Positions 24,206 through 33,382 of a stretch of DNA of 34,291 nt are shown here, piece by piece. The first letter of the stretch is position 1, and each line of letters opens with the position of its first letter. The notes under the pieces are model-generated. The model was given only the letters and a program-made list of their open reading frames with translations, searched no databases and was not told where the DNA came from. Position numbers and translations under genes: made by a program. The stretch comes from an uncultured Clostridia bacterium (GTDB lineage Bacteria > Bacillota > Clostridia > Oscillospirales > Acutalibacteraceae): contig CAMMAZ010000028.1 in NCBI GenBank assembly GCA_946493765.1, positions 1 through 34,291 of the forward strand, in the 5' to 3' direction.

Positions 24206-26041
24206 CTATTCTTCTGTTGTCACATATCCCCGCAGAATTTGCTTTTCTTCTTCGGTGTAGTTGCCTTCCGGATCCTCAAGCGCCGCTTTGGCGACATTGG
24301 AAACAGTCCGCACTGTGTTGGAGCCGTCGCCGCAGTATAACAGCACTGTGCTGCTGCCGTCCGCATAGGAAATTTCCAGATATCCCGCACTGACGAATTC
24401 TCTGGTATAATTCTTTGTCTTGATGTTCGCAATCGTTGCGAAATACTGATAATACCCGTCCGCTTCGGCGGTTGCGGCATTATACCAACCGCTGTTTTCG
24501 ATGTCAAGATAGATTTTATCATTTGCATCCAAAGATTCCTTGGTCAACACGATGTCACCGGTTAAATAATCATTCGGCAGGATCAATGTGCCGGTCTTGA
24601 CGGTCGCGCCAAGCGCTGCGATCGCGTCATAATCCGCTTTGTTGATCCGGGTTTCGAAGCGCAGACCTGTCGGTGTGAGCAGGCGAACTGCCGCGCCGTC
24701 CTGCGTTGCCGCGGCAACGCCGACCGCCGTGAAGGTGGTGTCTTGTGCGATTTCCACAGTGGAACCCGCGGCATACAGGTTTTCACCGTCGCTCCAGCCG
24801 GCAAACAGCTTGCCTGCAACGGTGCCTTCCGGCATCACGATGGATGTGCCGTCGATCGATTCGACCGGGGTTTCGGTGCCTTCAAAAGAAGCTGTCGGCG
24901 CACTCGGTTCCGTTCCCTTGGTGGTATATTCAATATCATCTAACAAAATCCATGAGTTCGCATAATGTGTAATCTTTCCGTCGTTATATTGCGCGGTCGT
25001 GAAAACCAGCGCTTCGACCTCGGCAAGATTTGCTTTGGTGATGGTGATGGTCGGTTTTTCCGCCGATTCGCCATCGGCGCGGAAATTACCATAGGTATAA
25101 GCGGTAACCGATTGCTGCGCCCAGGTCGTGGAAGTCAGGTTGCCGCCGAAATAGGCGGAACCGCCCCAGTAAACTTCACCGTCGACTACAACGCCCATCG
25201 TCGGTTTTTTGTTGTTGTCGCCTTTTCCGGAACGATAGTTGATCCGAAGATCATCCACGTTTTGCATCATTTCCGGATCCAGATTGATCTGCACATAGTT
25301 GGTGGAATAACCGGACTGGTTCCATGCAGCTCGATAGACATAAAGGGAATGATTGCTATCGGCCGCGGTGTTTGGACTTGCTTCATCGGAATAAGCTTTA
25401 GCTTTGCCGTTGCCAACAAGCTGCACTTCATCGCCATAGCCCTCTTCCCAATCGAACATCGCCTGCCAGTCGTCCGACGGAACGTCCGCCGCATCGGCAT
25501 AAACAAGACTGATGTCGTCGACATAAAGTTTTGACGTGCCGCTTGCAGCGCCATCAGAAAATTTTTCTGGATTGATTGTGAAATAATAATAGGTGGATGC
25601 CTCTAAGTCGCTCATCTCCGGCAAATTAATGGTATATTTTGTCCATTCAGCGCCGAAAGTGACATTGAGATCCTCCAAAACGATTTTTGCTACCCCTGTG
25701 TTGGTGTTGGTGAAACCATTTCTATCAGTCGTTGTAGTGACGTTGCCCGCATCTGTTTTCGCCCAGAATGTCAGCTGTGTCGGACTGCCATAGCCAAAAT
25801 TTTCGGGCAGCCGAATATAAAGGCTCTGCCACCCCACCAGGTTCAAAATAGCGACGTTGCCTTCTCCCACGCCATCAACGGTTCCAACCGAGCTGTTTTG
25901 CCCGGAAACCGCCGCGGGACCGACACCGTCAAAATCAACAATCAGCTTTTCCACTGATTCCGCCGCCGCAGGCACTGCGCCCACAACGCAGACGGATACC
26001 AGCATCATAATAGCGACTGCCATTGCGATTATCTTTTTCAT
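24206..26041 (-). CDS. Secreted modular protein, carbohydrate-binding-like and C-terminal domain of unknown function
   Basis: A 611-residue protein with a Sec signal peptide (cleavage after about AAA, residue 27). Two beta-sandwich-like regions (about 30-185 and 190-380), each with strand-rich, Gly/Trp-containing sequence ending in DDI (LYVDDISL, ILLDDIEY), resemble carbohydrate-binding modules. A short InlB-type repeat (about 400-440, KLFAGWSDGENLYAAG) follows, then a C-terminal domain (about 445-611: LRFETRINKADYDAI, YTREFVSAGYLEI, VSNVAKAALEDPEGNYTEEE). A remnant of the same C-terminal domain lies at 26175-26285, so the genome has more than one such protein. No catalytic motif seen. Ribosome site AGGAGG. 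Confidence 0.78.
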   Translation of the reverse strand: MKKIIAMAVAIMMLVSVCVVGAVPAAAESVEKLIVDFDGVGPAAVSGQNSSVGTVDGVGEGNVAILNLVGWQSLYIRLPENFGYGSPTQLTFWAKTDAGNVTTTTDRNGFTNTNTGVAKIVLEDLNVTFGAEWTKYTINLPEMSDLEASTYYYFTINPEKFSDGAASGTSKLYVDDISLVYADAADVPSDDWQAMFDWEEGYGDEVQLVGNGKAKAYSDEASPNTAADSNHSLYVYRAAWNQSGYSTNYVQINLDPEMMQNVDDLRINYRSGKGDNNKKPTMGVVVDGEVYWGGSAYFGGNLTSTTWAQQSVTAYTYGNFRADGESAEKPTITITKANLAEVEALVFTTAQYNDGKITHYANSWILLDDIEYTTKGTEPSAPTASFEGTETPVESIDGTSIVMPEGTVAGKLFAGWSDGENLYAAGSTVEIAQDTTFTAVGVAAATQDGAAVRLLTPTGLRFETRINKADYDAIAALGATVKTGTLILPNDYLTGDIVLTKESLDANDKIYLDIENSGWYNAATAEADGYYQYFATIANIKTKNYTREFVSAGYLEISYADGSSTVLLYCGDGSNTVRTVSNVAKAALEDPEGNYTEEEKQILRGYVTTEE

Positions 26042-26077
26042 CTGTTTTTCCTCCTACCATTTTTCGGATGTGTTGTT

Positions 26078-26106
26078 ATTATAGCACAAAAATTTTAAGT
26101 TGTAAA
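26078..26106 (-). promoter_or_regulatory. Promoter of the secreted modular protein gene
   Basis: On the minus strand TTTACA (26101-26106) and TATAAT (26078-26083) are 17 bases apart, 37 bases from the start codon. Confidence 0.8.
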
Positions 26107-26127
26107 TACTTTTTATTGTAAAATAAC

Positions 26128-26162
26128 AAATACCGGATCGTTTTTTTAACCATCCGGTATTT
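26128..26162 (-). terminator. Terminator downstream of YgjP-like gene and remnant
   Basis: AAATACCGGAT (26128-26138) pairs with ATCCGGTATTT (26152-26162). On the minus strand it is followed by GTTATTTTAC. It lies 12 bases past the stop of the remnant frame. Confidence 0.75.
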
Positions 26163-26174
26163 CTATTGCGTTTT

Positions 26175-26285
26175 TTATGCGTTTTCCGCCGTCAAATAAC
26201 CTTGCAGGATCGCTTTTTCTTCTTCGGTGTAATTGCCGTTCGGATCGTCAAGCGCCGCTTTGGCGACGGCCGGCGTCGTGCGCTG
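26175..26285 (-). pseudogene. Remnant of C-terminal domain of a secreted protein
   Basis: One minus-strand frame reads RTTPAVAKAALDDPNGNYTE, then EEKAILQGYLTAENA and a stop. This aligns with the end of the protein at 24206-26041 (RTVSNVAKAALEDPEGNYTE, EEKQILRGYVTTEE). Everything upstream of it is replaced by the end of the YgjP-like gene. It shows that a second copy of such a gene stood here before a deletion. Confidence 0.82.
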
Positions 26286-26799
26286 TGTCGGGCGGCTCCT
26301 TTAACAGCGCGGCGCGCGCTTTATAATCCGGCATGTATCGTGCGATCAGGTCATAAAACGCCTTGCTGTGGTTGTGATGCCTGATATGCGCAATCTCATG
26401 CAGCACCACATAATCCACCGCCGGTTCGGGATACTGCATCAAAAGATAAGAAAAACAAATGCCGTTTTTCCCCGAACAGCTACCGAATCTGGTTTTCGCG
26501 CCGGTGATTTTCACCGACGTGGGATAAAGCCCGGTCAGTCTTGAAAAATAATCGACCTTACCCGGCAAAACCGCCGCGGCTCGTGCTTTGAGCTGCGCGC
26601 ATCTTTCGGCGTCCGGCTCCGCTGGCCGCGCTGCCGCCAATGCCTGCTGTTTTTGGATCCAATCTTCATGCTTTAAAACAAACGCTAAAATCTCGCTTTT
26701 GTGCAGCCGCTTTGGCGCACGGACGATCACCTCTCCGGTGCGCTTTACCTGCAGCGCCATTGTTTTCCGATCGGATCGGATAATTGTGAATTCCCGCAC
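26248..26799 (-). CDS. YgjP-like metallopeptidase (DUF45/WLM-type), altered C-terminus
   Basis: A 183-residue protein starting at GTG 26799 behind AGGGAG. It has the family features: an N-terminal strand pair (KTMALQVKRTGEVIVRAP), WIQKQ, TRFGSCSGKNGICFSY, and the zinc site HEIAHIRHHNHSKAFY (HExxH plus a third His). Members are small cytoplasmic zinc proteins, about 220-240 residues, of unclear substrate. The last 15-20 residues here (PDTAHDAGRRQSGA) are read out of frame from the remnant at 26175-26285, so the native C-terminus was lost in the same event. The zinc site is intact and activity may remain. Confidence 0.82.
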   Translation of the reverse strand: MREFTIIRSDRKTMALQVKRTGEVIVRAPKRLHKSEILAFVLKHEDWIQKQQALAAARPAEPDAERCAQLKARAAAVLPGKVDYFSRLTGLYPTSVKITGAKTRFGSCSGKNGICFSYLLMQYPEPAVDYVVLHEIAHIRHHNHSKAFYDLIARYMPDYKARAALLKEPPDTAHDAGRRQSGA

Positions 26800-26846
26800 T
26801 TTTTATAACGCTCCCTGTCATTTGGCATCCTAACCATTTTGCGCTT

Positions 26847-26875
26847 ATTATACCAAACCGTGCGCAAAACGGCAA
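26847..26875 (-). promoter_or_regulatory. Promoter of the YgjP-like gene
   Basis: On the minus strand TTGCCG (26870-26875) and TATAAT (26847-26852) with a 17-base gap, about 50 bases before the GTG start. Confidence 0.65.
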
Positions 26876-26894
26876 TAACAGATTGAAAATAACA

Positions 26895-26931
26895 AAAACG
26901 GTCTTGTCAAGGATGAACAAGACCGTTTTTT
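26895..26931 (-). terminator. Terminator of the giant surface protein gene
   Basis: AAAACGGTCTTGT (26895-26907) pairs perfectly with ACAAGACCGTTTT (26917-26929). The minus-strand transcript ends in TTTTTGTTATTTT. It lies about 30 bases after the stop codon. Confidence 0.85.
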
Positions 26932-26959
26932 AAAAAGGGGGAAGGGTTAAAGGATCATT

Positions 26960-29900
26960 TTAGCCTTTTTTGCGTTTACGGGCAAAGGCCAGTGCAACAC
27001 CCGCTGCTGCAGCTGCCAGCATGACCGAAAGGATCGGTGCAGCAACGCTGCCGGTGTCGATATCGCCGGTGTTTTCGCTGCCGCCGGATTGTGTGAAGTC
27101 ATCCTGCGGTGCTGTCGGGGTTTGCGAATCATTGGTCGGATCGGTCAAATCGCTCGGCGTTTCGGTTGCAGACGTCGCCGATGTGTCCGGCTGCTGTGTG
27201 GTTGTGGTGGTTGCCGTCGTCTGTTCCTGCGTTGTGGAGGTCTGCATTGTCGTTGTTGTGGTTGTAGTTTGTGCAGGCTGGGTGGATGTTGCTGTGGTAT
27301 CTGTCGGAGCGGTGGACGGCTGGGTCGATGTTGCGGTGGTGTCCGTCGGATCGGTGGACGGCTGGGTGGCCGTTGCGGTGGTGTCCGTCGGATCGGTGGA
27401 CGGCTGGGTCGGTGTGGCGGTGCTGGCCGTCGTTTCGGTAGCCGTCGTTTCGGTGGCTGCCGGCGTCACGGTGACAGACGCGGTACCGGATTTTGTGGTA
27501 TCAACGGTGGAGGTTGCCGTGACGGTCAGGCTCTCGGCGGTTTCATCTTCCGCGACGGTCAAAATGCCGCTGTCGCTGATGGTGGTGTTCTCGCTGTTGT
27601 TGCCGGAAACCGTCCATGTCACGGTCTGTGCCGGATCGTTATCGCCGGTGACGGTCGCTGTGAAAGCCTGTGTGCTGCCCTGTTCTACCGAAACGGTGCC
27701 GGGTGTGACGGTAACATCGGTGACCGATGCGACAGAACGGTTGATGGAAAAGCTGTCGACGACGCTCATATCCGAAACACGGTAGGTTGTGATGGTGAAG
27801 GAATCGTCGGTGACGTCGATTTTGGTGATGTTCGGGGTCTTTTCCTGATTTTTCACCGCAGCATACGGGAACTCTACATTCTGAATGTCATAATATTTGC
27901 TGCCGCTGGAAGAGTTGCCGGTGATATACAGCACTTCGCCGTCGGCCGGATCGGTCACGCTGGAGGTGACGCCGTCGGTCGTGATGGGGGTTGTGCCGTC
28001 CATCATGTAGGTGCGGGTGTAGACATGGTCATGACCCATGAGCACCACATCAATGTCAAGTTCCGAGAAGATCGGCGACATTTCTTCGCGGCGCTGCAGC
28101 ACGTCTGCGTCGTCCGAATGATTGGCAACGCTGTAGATCGAATGATGGAAGGTGACGACTTTCCATTCCACTTCGCTGCCGTACGTATCAATGACCTGCT
28201 GCATGAACTCTTTGTGTTCCCCGGCATCGGTGTTGTTGGAGTTTAAGGACATAAACAGCGTGTTGTTGTAGATATACCAGTAGTCGCCGCTGCCGTCGGT
28301 CGCGGACGCGCCAAGTTCCGACACATTCGGGATGTTGAAATGCTCGTTATAGATCGCATCGCCTTCTTCGTGGTTGCCGAGGTTCACGGCGATGGCCAGA
28401 GATTTTAAGGTGCTCGGGCTTAAAAATGCTTCGTACTGTTCTTCATCTTCAGCCGTGTCGACCTGGTCGCCGGCGCTGATGACAAAGCTTGTATCCGGGA
28501 AAGCGGCGGTCGCTTTGCTGAGTGTGCTGCTCCATCCTGCAGCGTCGCTGTCGACGCTGTCGCCGCTGCCGATTTGCGGGTCGCCGGCAAACAGGAAGCT
28601 GAAATCGCCGTCAAAGTCTTGTGTTTTAAAGCTGTAGATCGGGGACCAACCGTCGTCGGTACCGACGCGGTAGATATATTCAGTATTTTCGGCAAGTCCG
28701 GTAATGGTCGCTTTGTTGTTGAGCAGATCGCCGTCTGCCGGCGATGTTTCCGCCGCAAACTCGGTGCAGTCTGCCGGGAATTCGCCGTTTGTCAGCTCGC
28801 TTCGAAGCGCCAACTGCACTTTTCCGGCAACTGGTGCATCGCTGTACCAGGTGACGTTGCGCTGTGTCTGATCGGCGCCGATTTGCAGCACAAGGTCGGA
28901 CACGCTGTAAAGATCCATGTTTTCGCGGTAGCTGGGGATCGCTTCATATTGCACTTCGCCGTCTGTGACCGTCAGCTTGTAGGTGTCGGGATCGGCGAAC
29001 AAAACGGTCACGCCGGGTTTTGCATAGCCTTCATAGATCGTTGGGTTATTGTCTTTTGCATTGATTTCGGAGTTGGGCACGATCGCAAGCGGCGCATCGA
29101 TTGCGGCATAAAGATCCGCAAGATCGTTATAGCCGTGGTGCGCGATCTGCACAACGTCGCTTTTTAAAGTCGAGGCTTCATACATGTTCAGCATATCGCC
29201 CATTGCCACCTGACCGGAATCGCCCAGCAGGATAAAGGTTTTGCCGTCGATGGTCAGACGGATGGTGGTGCTGGTGTCGTTGAAATCGGTGATCCTGTTC
29301 ACGCCGTTTTCATTGACAGCGTCTTCATGGGTGTGCAGCACTTCAAAATTGACGCCCTGGATGTCGAAAGTCTGGCCGGTGTGCAGCTTGACAAACTTCA
29401 TGTCCGGGAAATAGGTGTTCATGCTCTGTTTCATCAAGAAAGTGCCGCTGTCATAGCCGGTGCTCATGGTCTGGAACGACGGGATATTGTACATCATGCT
29501 TTCGATGTTTAAGTTGTCGTGATAGGTTTCCAAAAACGCAGAGGACAGATAGACATGATCGCCGTGCGCATGGGAGATAAACCAGCTTTTAATGTTGATT
29601 TTGCTGCCATAGGGCTGGTCGGTGATTTGATACATGAAGTCCATCAGTCCGCTTTGCGCCGCGTCGCTGCTCTGCTTTCTGTGTCCGCTGTCGATGACAA
29701 ACAGGCTGTTGTCCGCAAGCTTCACGATCATCAGCGCGCCGCAGTTGATCGACCAGTCGCCGGTGGTATCGGCGTTTTCGCTCTTGCTGTTTGTATAGTC
29801 AAGGCTGTAAAGATAAAATTCGGTGCTGCCGTCGCCTGAGTCTGCGGTGTCGATCTGATCGGGGGTGGTGTTGGAGGATCTGTCATAGATGATCCGCACC

Positions 29901-31849
29901 TGATTGGCATAGGCGGTATAGTAAAGATAGAAGTTTTTGCCGTCTTTGGTCAGCGCATTGTAAAGGTTGCCGTCCACTTCGTTTTCATAGGTCTGCTGGT
30001 AACCATCGGCGATCAGGTCCTCCACATAGGACGTGTAAGTCGCGCTGCTGGTGTTGCTGATGACAACCATTTCGCTGTCTTCGTCCGTTTCGCCGTATTG
30101 GTCGCTGGCAAGACCGGGACCTGCGTTATAGGTCTTGCTCAAAGTGCCGTCGGGATATTCCGGAAGCTGGCCCGGAACGACCACTGCATTTTCGTTTTCA
30201 ATGGATGTGGTGAAAACAACCTCTTCTCCGCTTTTCACGGTCAGCGTCGCGGTGATCCACAGGCTGTCGGGCACGCTGTCGGCCACCGCGCTGTAAAGGG
30301 TGGTGCCTTCGGCTGCCACAAACTGCATTTCACCCACTTTGACGCTTTCTCCGTCTTGTACCGCTGCGAACGCCGCGGTATCAACCACCGATGCATATCT
30401 GTAAAGCTCGGCGGTCATGGTGAGGTTTTGGGTGTCGATCGTGTCGTCGATTTGCAGTAAAAATGTGATGTTGCCAATGTCGTTGCCAAGTGCCTCTTTT
30501 TCGATCACGCCGTTATAATCCTGTTTTTCGAGCGTGCCGGGCACTTCAAAATACAGCAGCGGATAACCGCCCTCGGGATTTTCCACATAGCCGGTCGCGG
30601 CGTTTTCGTTCGCTGAAATTTTATCCCACAGGTCGGCGGCGGATGTGAATGCCGTGCCGGGTGTGCCGGCGGTTGCATTGGCGTTCAGCTGCGTTTCATA
30701 TTCTTCGCGGCCTTCCATGTAGAAATTCTCGAAAGTGCCGTGCTGCGGGTTGCGCACCACGCAAATCTCCGCTTCCAGCGGCTGTTCGCTTGCGTTGTAG
30801 CAATACTGCACCGTCAGCGGGTTGCTGGTACCGAGATTTGCATAGCCGAAAATGCCGTAGGCGTTGCCGTAGCCGGTATGGGCGACGGTGTTGCCAGCGT
30901 CGGTATATTCAATGACGCTGCCGGTGTTGTAGCAATACTGAATCAGGCCGCCTTTGATGTAGCCGATGATACCGGCCGCGCGTTCGCCCTGGGTGCTGTA
31001 AACTGTGATGTCGCCCTTGTTCGCGCAGTAGGTGATATAGCCGGCAGTCGCGGCGTTGGACGACGCCGACTGGCCGACAACGCCGCCGATATTGTTTTTC
31101 CAGTTGGTCACGGTGATGTCGCCGTTGTTGATGCTGGTGTCCACATAGCCTTTGGCAAAGGTGGAGATATAACCCAGCACACCGCCGACAGCACCGTTTG
31201 TGCCGTTGCCGAGCGCACCGCCGGAATTGGAAACGGAACGTGTCGATGTAACGTTAACGCTGCCGTTGTTCACACAGCCGCTGATCACACCGCCGGGGTT
31301 GCCGACATTCAAAATCGCGCCTGCAACGCCGCCCACATGGACCACGCCGCCGGTTCCAGTTGCCGAAACAGCAACATTGGAGGTGCAGCCTGCGACTTCA
31401 CCACCGGCTACGTTTGCCACAATGCCGCCGACATAGCCGCTGTAGATGCTGGCGGTTAGGGTACCGTCGACCGTGAGGTTCGCGACCGTGCCGGTCACAT
31501 AGCCGAATAAGCCGACGCGGTCGATCGCTTCCGCATCACCGGTATACTGGATACCGATGGTGATTTTGTGTCCAGCGCCGTTAAAGCTGCCGGAAAACGG
31601 TGTTTCCTCTGTGCCGATCGGCGCCCAATCGGCTTTGTCCGAAAGATCGATATCCTCGGTCAACATATAGTTTTTATCCGGATTCTCCGCTGCCCAGAGC
31701 AGCTCGTCAGCCGTTGTAATCTGGTAAACGTTGTTGACGCTATCCGGTTCGTTTGCTGCCATAGCCGTGATCGTGCCGAGCGCCCCGGTTACCGAAAGCG
31801 CTACCATCACGACGGCAAGCATGCCTGTCAAGACTTTTTTAAGGTTCAT
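26960..31849 (-). CDS. Giant surface protein: GLUG-like region, metallo-beta-lactamase fold and metallophosphatase
   Basis: About 1629 residues; the ATG at 31849 is preferred over a TTG one codon earlier. Order of parts: signal peptide (1-32); Gly-rich repeats of GLUG type (about 60-370, GLFGYVTGTVANL, YVGGIVANV); a beta-rich spacer; a metallo-beta-lactamase fold (about 700-990) with SHAHGDHVY, ILLGDSG and IAHHGYND, like the ComEC C-terminal domain; a purple-acid-phosphatase-type Fn3 domain (about 990-1080, ITGLAENTEYIYRVG); a metallophosphatase (about 1085-1350) with FAGDPQ, SAGDQVD, LGNHEE, FHHSIY and MGHDHVYTRT; a Big_2 Ig domain (about 1375-1460); a Thr/Pro repeat stalk; and a C-terminal membrane anchor with RKRKKG. 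No exact LPxTG is visible. It may release phosphate from extracellular nucleic acids or phosphoesters; substrate unknown. Confidence 0.85.
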   Translation of the reverse strand: MNLKKVLTGMLAVVMVALSVTGALGTITAMAANEPDSVNNVYQITTADELLWAAENPDKNYMLTEDIDLSDKADWAPIGTEETPFSGSFNGAGHKITIGIQYTGDAEAIDRVGLFGYVTGTVANLTVDGTLTASIYSGYVGGIVANVAGGEVAGCTSNVAVSATGTGGVVHVGGVAGAILNVGNPGGVISGCVNNGSVNVTSTRSVSNSGGALGNGTNGAVGGVLGYISTFAKGYVDTSINNGDITVTNWKNNIGGVVGQSASSNAATAGYITYCANKGDITVYSTQGERAAGIIGYIKGGLIQYCYNTGSVIEYTDAGNTVAHTGYGNAYGIFGYANLGTSNPLTVQYCYNASEQPLEAEICVVRNPQHGTFENFYMEGREEYETQLNANATAGTPGTAFTSAADLWDKISANENAATGYVENPEGGYPLLYFEVPGTLEKQDYNGVIEKEALGNDIGNITFLLQIDDTIDTQNLTMTAELYRYASVVDTAAFAAVQDGESVKVGEMQFVAAEGTTLYSAVADSVPDSLWITATLTVKSGEEVVFTTSIENENAVVVPGQLPEYPDGTLSKTYNAGPGLASDQYGETDEDSEMVVISNTSSATYTSYVEDLIADGYQQTYENEVDGNLYNALTKDGKNFYLYYTAYANQVRIIYDRSSNTTPDQIDTADSGDGSTEFYLYSLDYTNSKSENADTTGDWSINCGALMIVKLADNSLFVIDSGHRKQSSDAAQSGLMDFMYQITDQPYGSKINIKSWFISHAHGDHVYLSSAFLETYHDNLNIESMMYNIPSFQTMSTGYDSGTFLMKQSMNTYFPDMKFVKLHTGQTFDIQGVNFEVLHTHEDAVNENGVNRITDFNDTSTTIRLTIDGKTFILLGDSGQVAMGDMLNMYEASTLKSDVVQIAHHGYNDLADLYAAIDAPLAIVPNSEINAKDNNPTIYEGYAKPGVTVLFADPDTYKLTVTDGEVQYEAIPSYRENMDLYSVSDLVLQIGADQTQRNVTWYSDAPVAGKVQLALRSELTNGEFPADCTEFAAETSPADGDLLNNKATITGLAENTEYIYRVGTDDGWSPIYSFKTQDFDGDFSFLFAGDPQIGSGDSVDSDAAGWSSTLSKATAAFPDTSFVISAGDQVDTAEDEEQYEAFLSPSTLKSLAIAVNLGNHEEGDAIYNEHFNIPNVSELGASATDGSGDYWYIYNNTLFMSLNSNNTDAGEHKEFMQQVIDTYGSEVEWKVVTFHHSIYSVANHSDDADVLQRREEMSPIFSELDIDVVLMGHDHVYTRTYMMDGTTPITTDGVTSSVTDPADGEVLYITGNSSSGSKYYDIQNVEFPYAAVKNQEKTPNITKIDVTDDSFTITTYRVSDMSVVDSFSINRSVASVTDVTVTPGTVSVEQGSTQAFTATVTGDNDPAQTVTWTVSGNNSENTTISDSGILTVAEDETAESLTVTATSTVDTTKSGTASVTVTPAATETTATETTASTATPTQPSTDPTDTTATATQPSTDPTDTTATSTQPSTAPTDTTATSTQPAQTTTTTTTMQTSTTQEQTTATTTTTQQPDTSATSATETPSDLTDPTNDSQTPTAPQDDFTQSGGSENTGDIDTGSVAAPILSVMLAAAAAGVALAFARKRKKG
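27285..27420 (-). repeat. Tandem 42-bp repeat in the stalk of the giant surface protein
   Basis: About three and a half copies of a 42-bp unit encoding TATQPSTDPTDTTA-like 14-residue units. Copies differ by few bases, so length variation between strains is likely. It forms a Thr/Pro-rich wall-spanning stalk. Confidence 0.8.
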
Positions 31850-32061
31850 CAATGCTAGGTCTTCCTTTCATTTTTGTGTGCGCGCACATATAACGCGCGG
31901 GGGATTGTTTGTTTTTTGCCGGATGCGCAGGACTCTCTGCGCCTTTCCGTGCATTTTTATTTTAGTCCCGGCTTTTTTGCATCACAACCGGGGTTGTGTT
32001 ATCTTTTTTATAAGATCTTGTAAACCAAAAGTCAGGGAATATTAAATTTTTTTAACAAAAA

Positions 32062-32093
32062 CACCGTCCGGCAGATGCATCTGCCGGACGGTG
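32062..32093 (-). terminator. Terminator of the DUF421-DUF4363 operon
   Basis: A perfect palindrome with 16-base arms (32062-32077 and 32078-32093, arm start CACCGTCCGG). On the minus strand TTTTTGTTAAAAAAATTT follows. The gap between 31850 and 32061 upstream of the giant protein gene shows no gene; a weak promoter-like TTTACA at 32020-32025 (minus) has no good -10 partner. Confidence 0.82.
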
Positions 32094-32166
32094 ATCCGCT
32101 GTTTTCTATTTGTTTAAGCTGCCGGGCAGGCGCATTTTCGGCACATCGGGTTCGCTTCCCAGCAGC

Positions 32167-32538
32167 TTAGGATACCGAAAATGTTTCCATGGAGGCAATG
32201 TGGATCAGCTGCACGCGAATGGTGCGAACCGATGCGAAAAATTCGCCGGTTTCTCCCTCTTCAATCAGCGGCGCGAGCCGTGTGCAGCTTTGTCCCACCT
32301 GTGAAACGTCGCTGTAATTGATGAATAAACTGAGCACCTTTTCCGCCTTGACCCAATATGCCTCCGCCTGTTGGCAAAAAGAAATCGCCGTGTGCGTATC
32401 CCCCGCACGGGCGGCATCCTCAGCCTCTATTAAAAGGTCGTCCATCTGACCGGTATAGTCGTTCACAAAATAAATGCCCGTCGCAGTGATCCCCGCAAGC
32501 AGGAGAATAAATGCGAACGCTGCGAATAATCTTTTCAT
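32167..32538 (-). CDS. DUF4363 family protein
   Basis: A 123-residue protein with an N-terminal membrane segment (about 5-27) and a helical external domain (DDLLIEAEDAARAGD, AEAYWVKAEKVLSLFINYSD). This is the DUF4363 pattern, commonly encoded right after a DUF421 gene in spore-forming Clostridia. It starts 2 bases after the DUF421 stop, so translation is coupled. Precise function unknown; a link to the spore or cell envelope is inferred from gene partnership. Confidence 0.82.
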   Translation of the reverse strand: MKRLFAAFAFILLLAGITATGIYFVNDYTGQMDDLLIEAEDAARAGDTHTAISFCQQAEAYWVKAEKVLSLFINYSDVSQVGQSCTRLAPLIEEGETGEFFASVRTIRVQLIHIASMETFSVS

Positions 32539-32540
32539 TT

Positions 32541-33212
32541 TTACCGTTCCTTTTGAATGATAAAGAAATGCTGTTGCCCGTCGGCCGTCATTAAAAAGAC
32601 GTCCTCCACCTTTAAATGCTTTTGCTTTAACGCTGCATCGACCTGCCCTTTTGTCAGCGCGCCGGCGGTAAATGCCGCTTGTTGCAGTTTGCCGTCGCTG
32701 ATGACCGTCACCGGCATGCCGGTATGCGGGGAATGGACGTTTAAATCGTCACGTGTCGGCGGGGTCGCTTCCTTTTTTTGCAGCACGCTGAGTTTGCCGT
32801 TGGTTTCCATGATGCAATAATCAACGTTTTCGATCTGGAAGCTGCCGGTCTGCCGCAGTCCTTCCAACAGATCGTCGATGGTGATGCGCAGCTTTTTCAT
32901 CATTTTCTGATCCACCACGCCATTGTGAATCACGATCGACGGTTTGCCGGAAAACAACCGCTTCATCGGCGGGCATTTGAGTGAAATAAAGGAAAGAAAA
33001 ATCTCCAAAACCACCAGCACCAGAATGGCGATCAGCCCGTTGGTTACCGGCCGGTTTAAATCCTGCATGGGGATGGAGGCGAGTTCCGAGATCAAAATGG
33101 TGACCACCAATTCACCCGGCTGCAATTCGCCGACCTGCCGTTTGCCCATGATCCGCATACATAAAATAACGATAATATATAAAACGCCGGTTCGGAAAAT
33201 GGTTGCGAGCAT
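32541..33212 (-). CDS. DUF421 (YetF/YrbG-type) membrane protein
   Basis: A 223-residue protein. The ATG at 33212 is chosen because AAAGGA lies 7 bases upstream; the earlier TTG reading would include that ribosome site. Three membrane segments (about 2-20, 30-50, 55-78) with the signature MGKRQVGELQPGELVVTILISELASIPM are followed by a cytoplasmic domain (FSGKPSIVIHNGVVD, IDDLLEGLRQTG, VDYCIMETNGKLSVLQK). These match DUF421 proteins, several of which are expressed in the forespore of Bacillus and affect spore properties. First gene of a two-gene operon with DUF4363. Confidence 0.9.
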   Translation of the reverse strand: MLATIFRTGVLYIIVILCMRIMGKRQVGELQPGELVVTILISELASIPMQDLNRPVTNGLIAILVLVVLEIFLSFISLKCPPMKRLFSGKPSIVIHNGVVDQKMMKKLRITIDDLLEGLRQTGSFQIENVDYCIMETNGKLSVLQKKEATPPTRDDLNVHSPHTGMPVTVISDGKLQQAAFTAGALTKGQVDAALKQKHLKVEDVFLMTADGQQHFFIIQKER

Positions 33213-33315
33213 AACGGATTCCTTTCTTAGCAATTAAAATATTGGTGCGCGTACCGTCGGATGAAAATTCTTTTATTAGCATGTCAAAAAAACTTGAAAG
33301 TTATGCAAATGCCGG

Positions 33316-33344
33316 TTGTAAAAATGTCAAAAATGCGTTAAGAT
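33316..33344 (+). promoter_or_regulatory. Likely promoter of trmL
   Basis: TTGTAA (33316-33321) and TAAGAT (33339-33344) 17 bases apart, about 40 bases before the start codon. Confidence 0.55.
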
Positions 33345-33382
33345 AATATATAGTGCCGCAAATCTAAGGAGGTTATTTTAAA

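Noticed and set aside
27089-28246. Long plus-strand frames opposite the giant surface protein
   Set aside because: They mirror the GC-rich Thr/Asp-coding sequence, give Cys/Gly/Arg-rich products without family features, and lack ribosome sites. The minus-strand gene has clear domains throughout.
33282-33287. TTGACA on the minus strand as the DUF421 promoter
   Set aside because: No acceptable -10 box lies 16-18 bases downstream.
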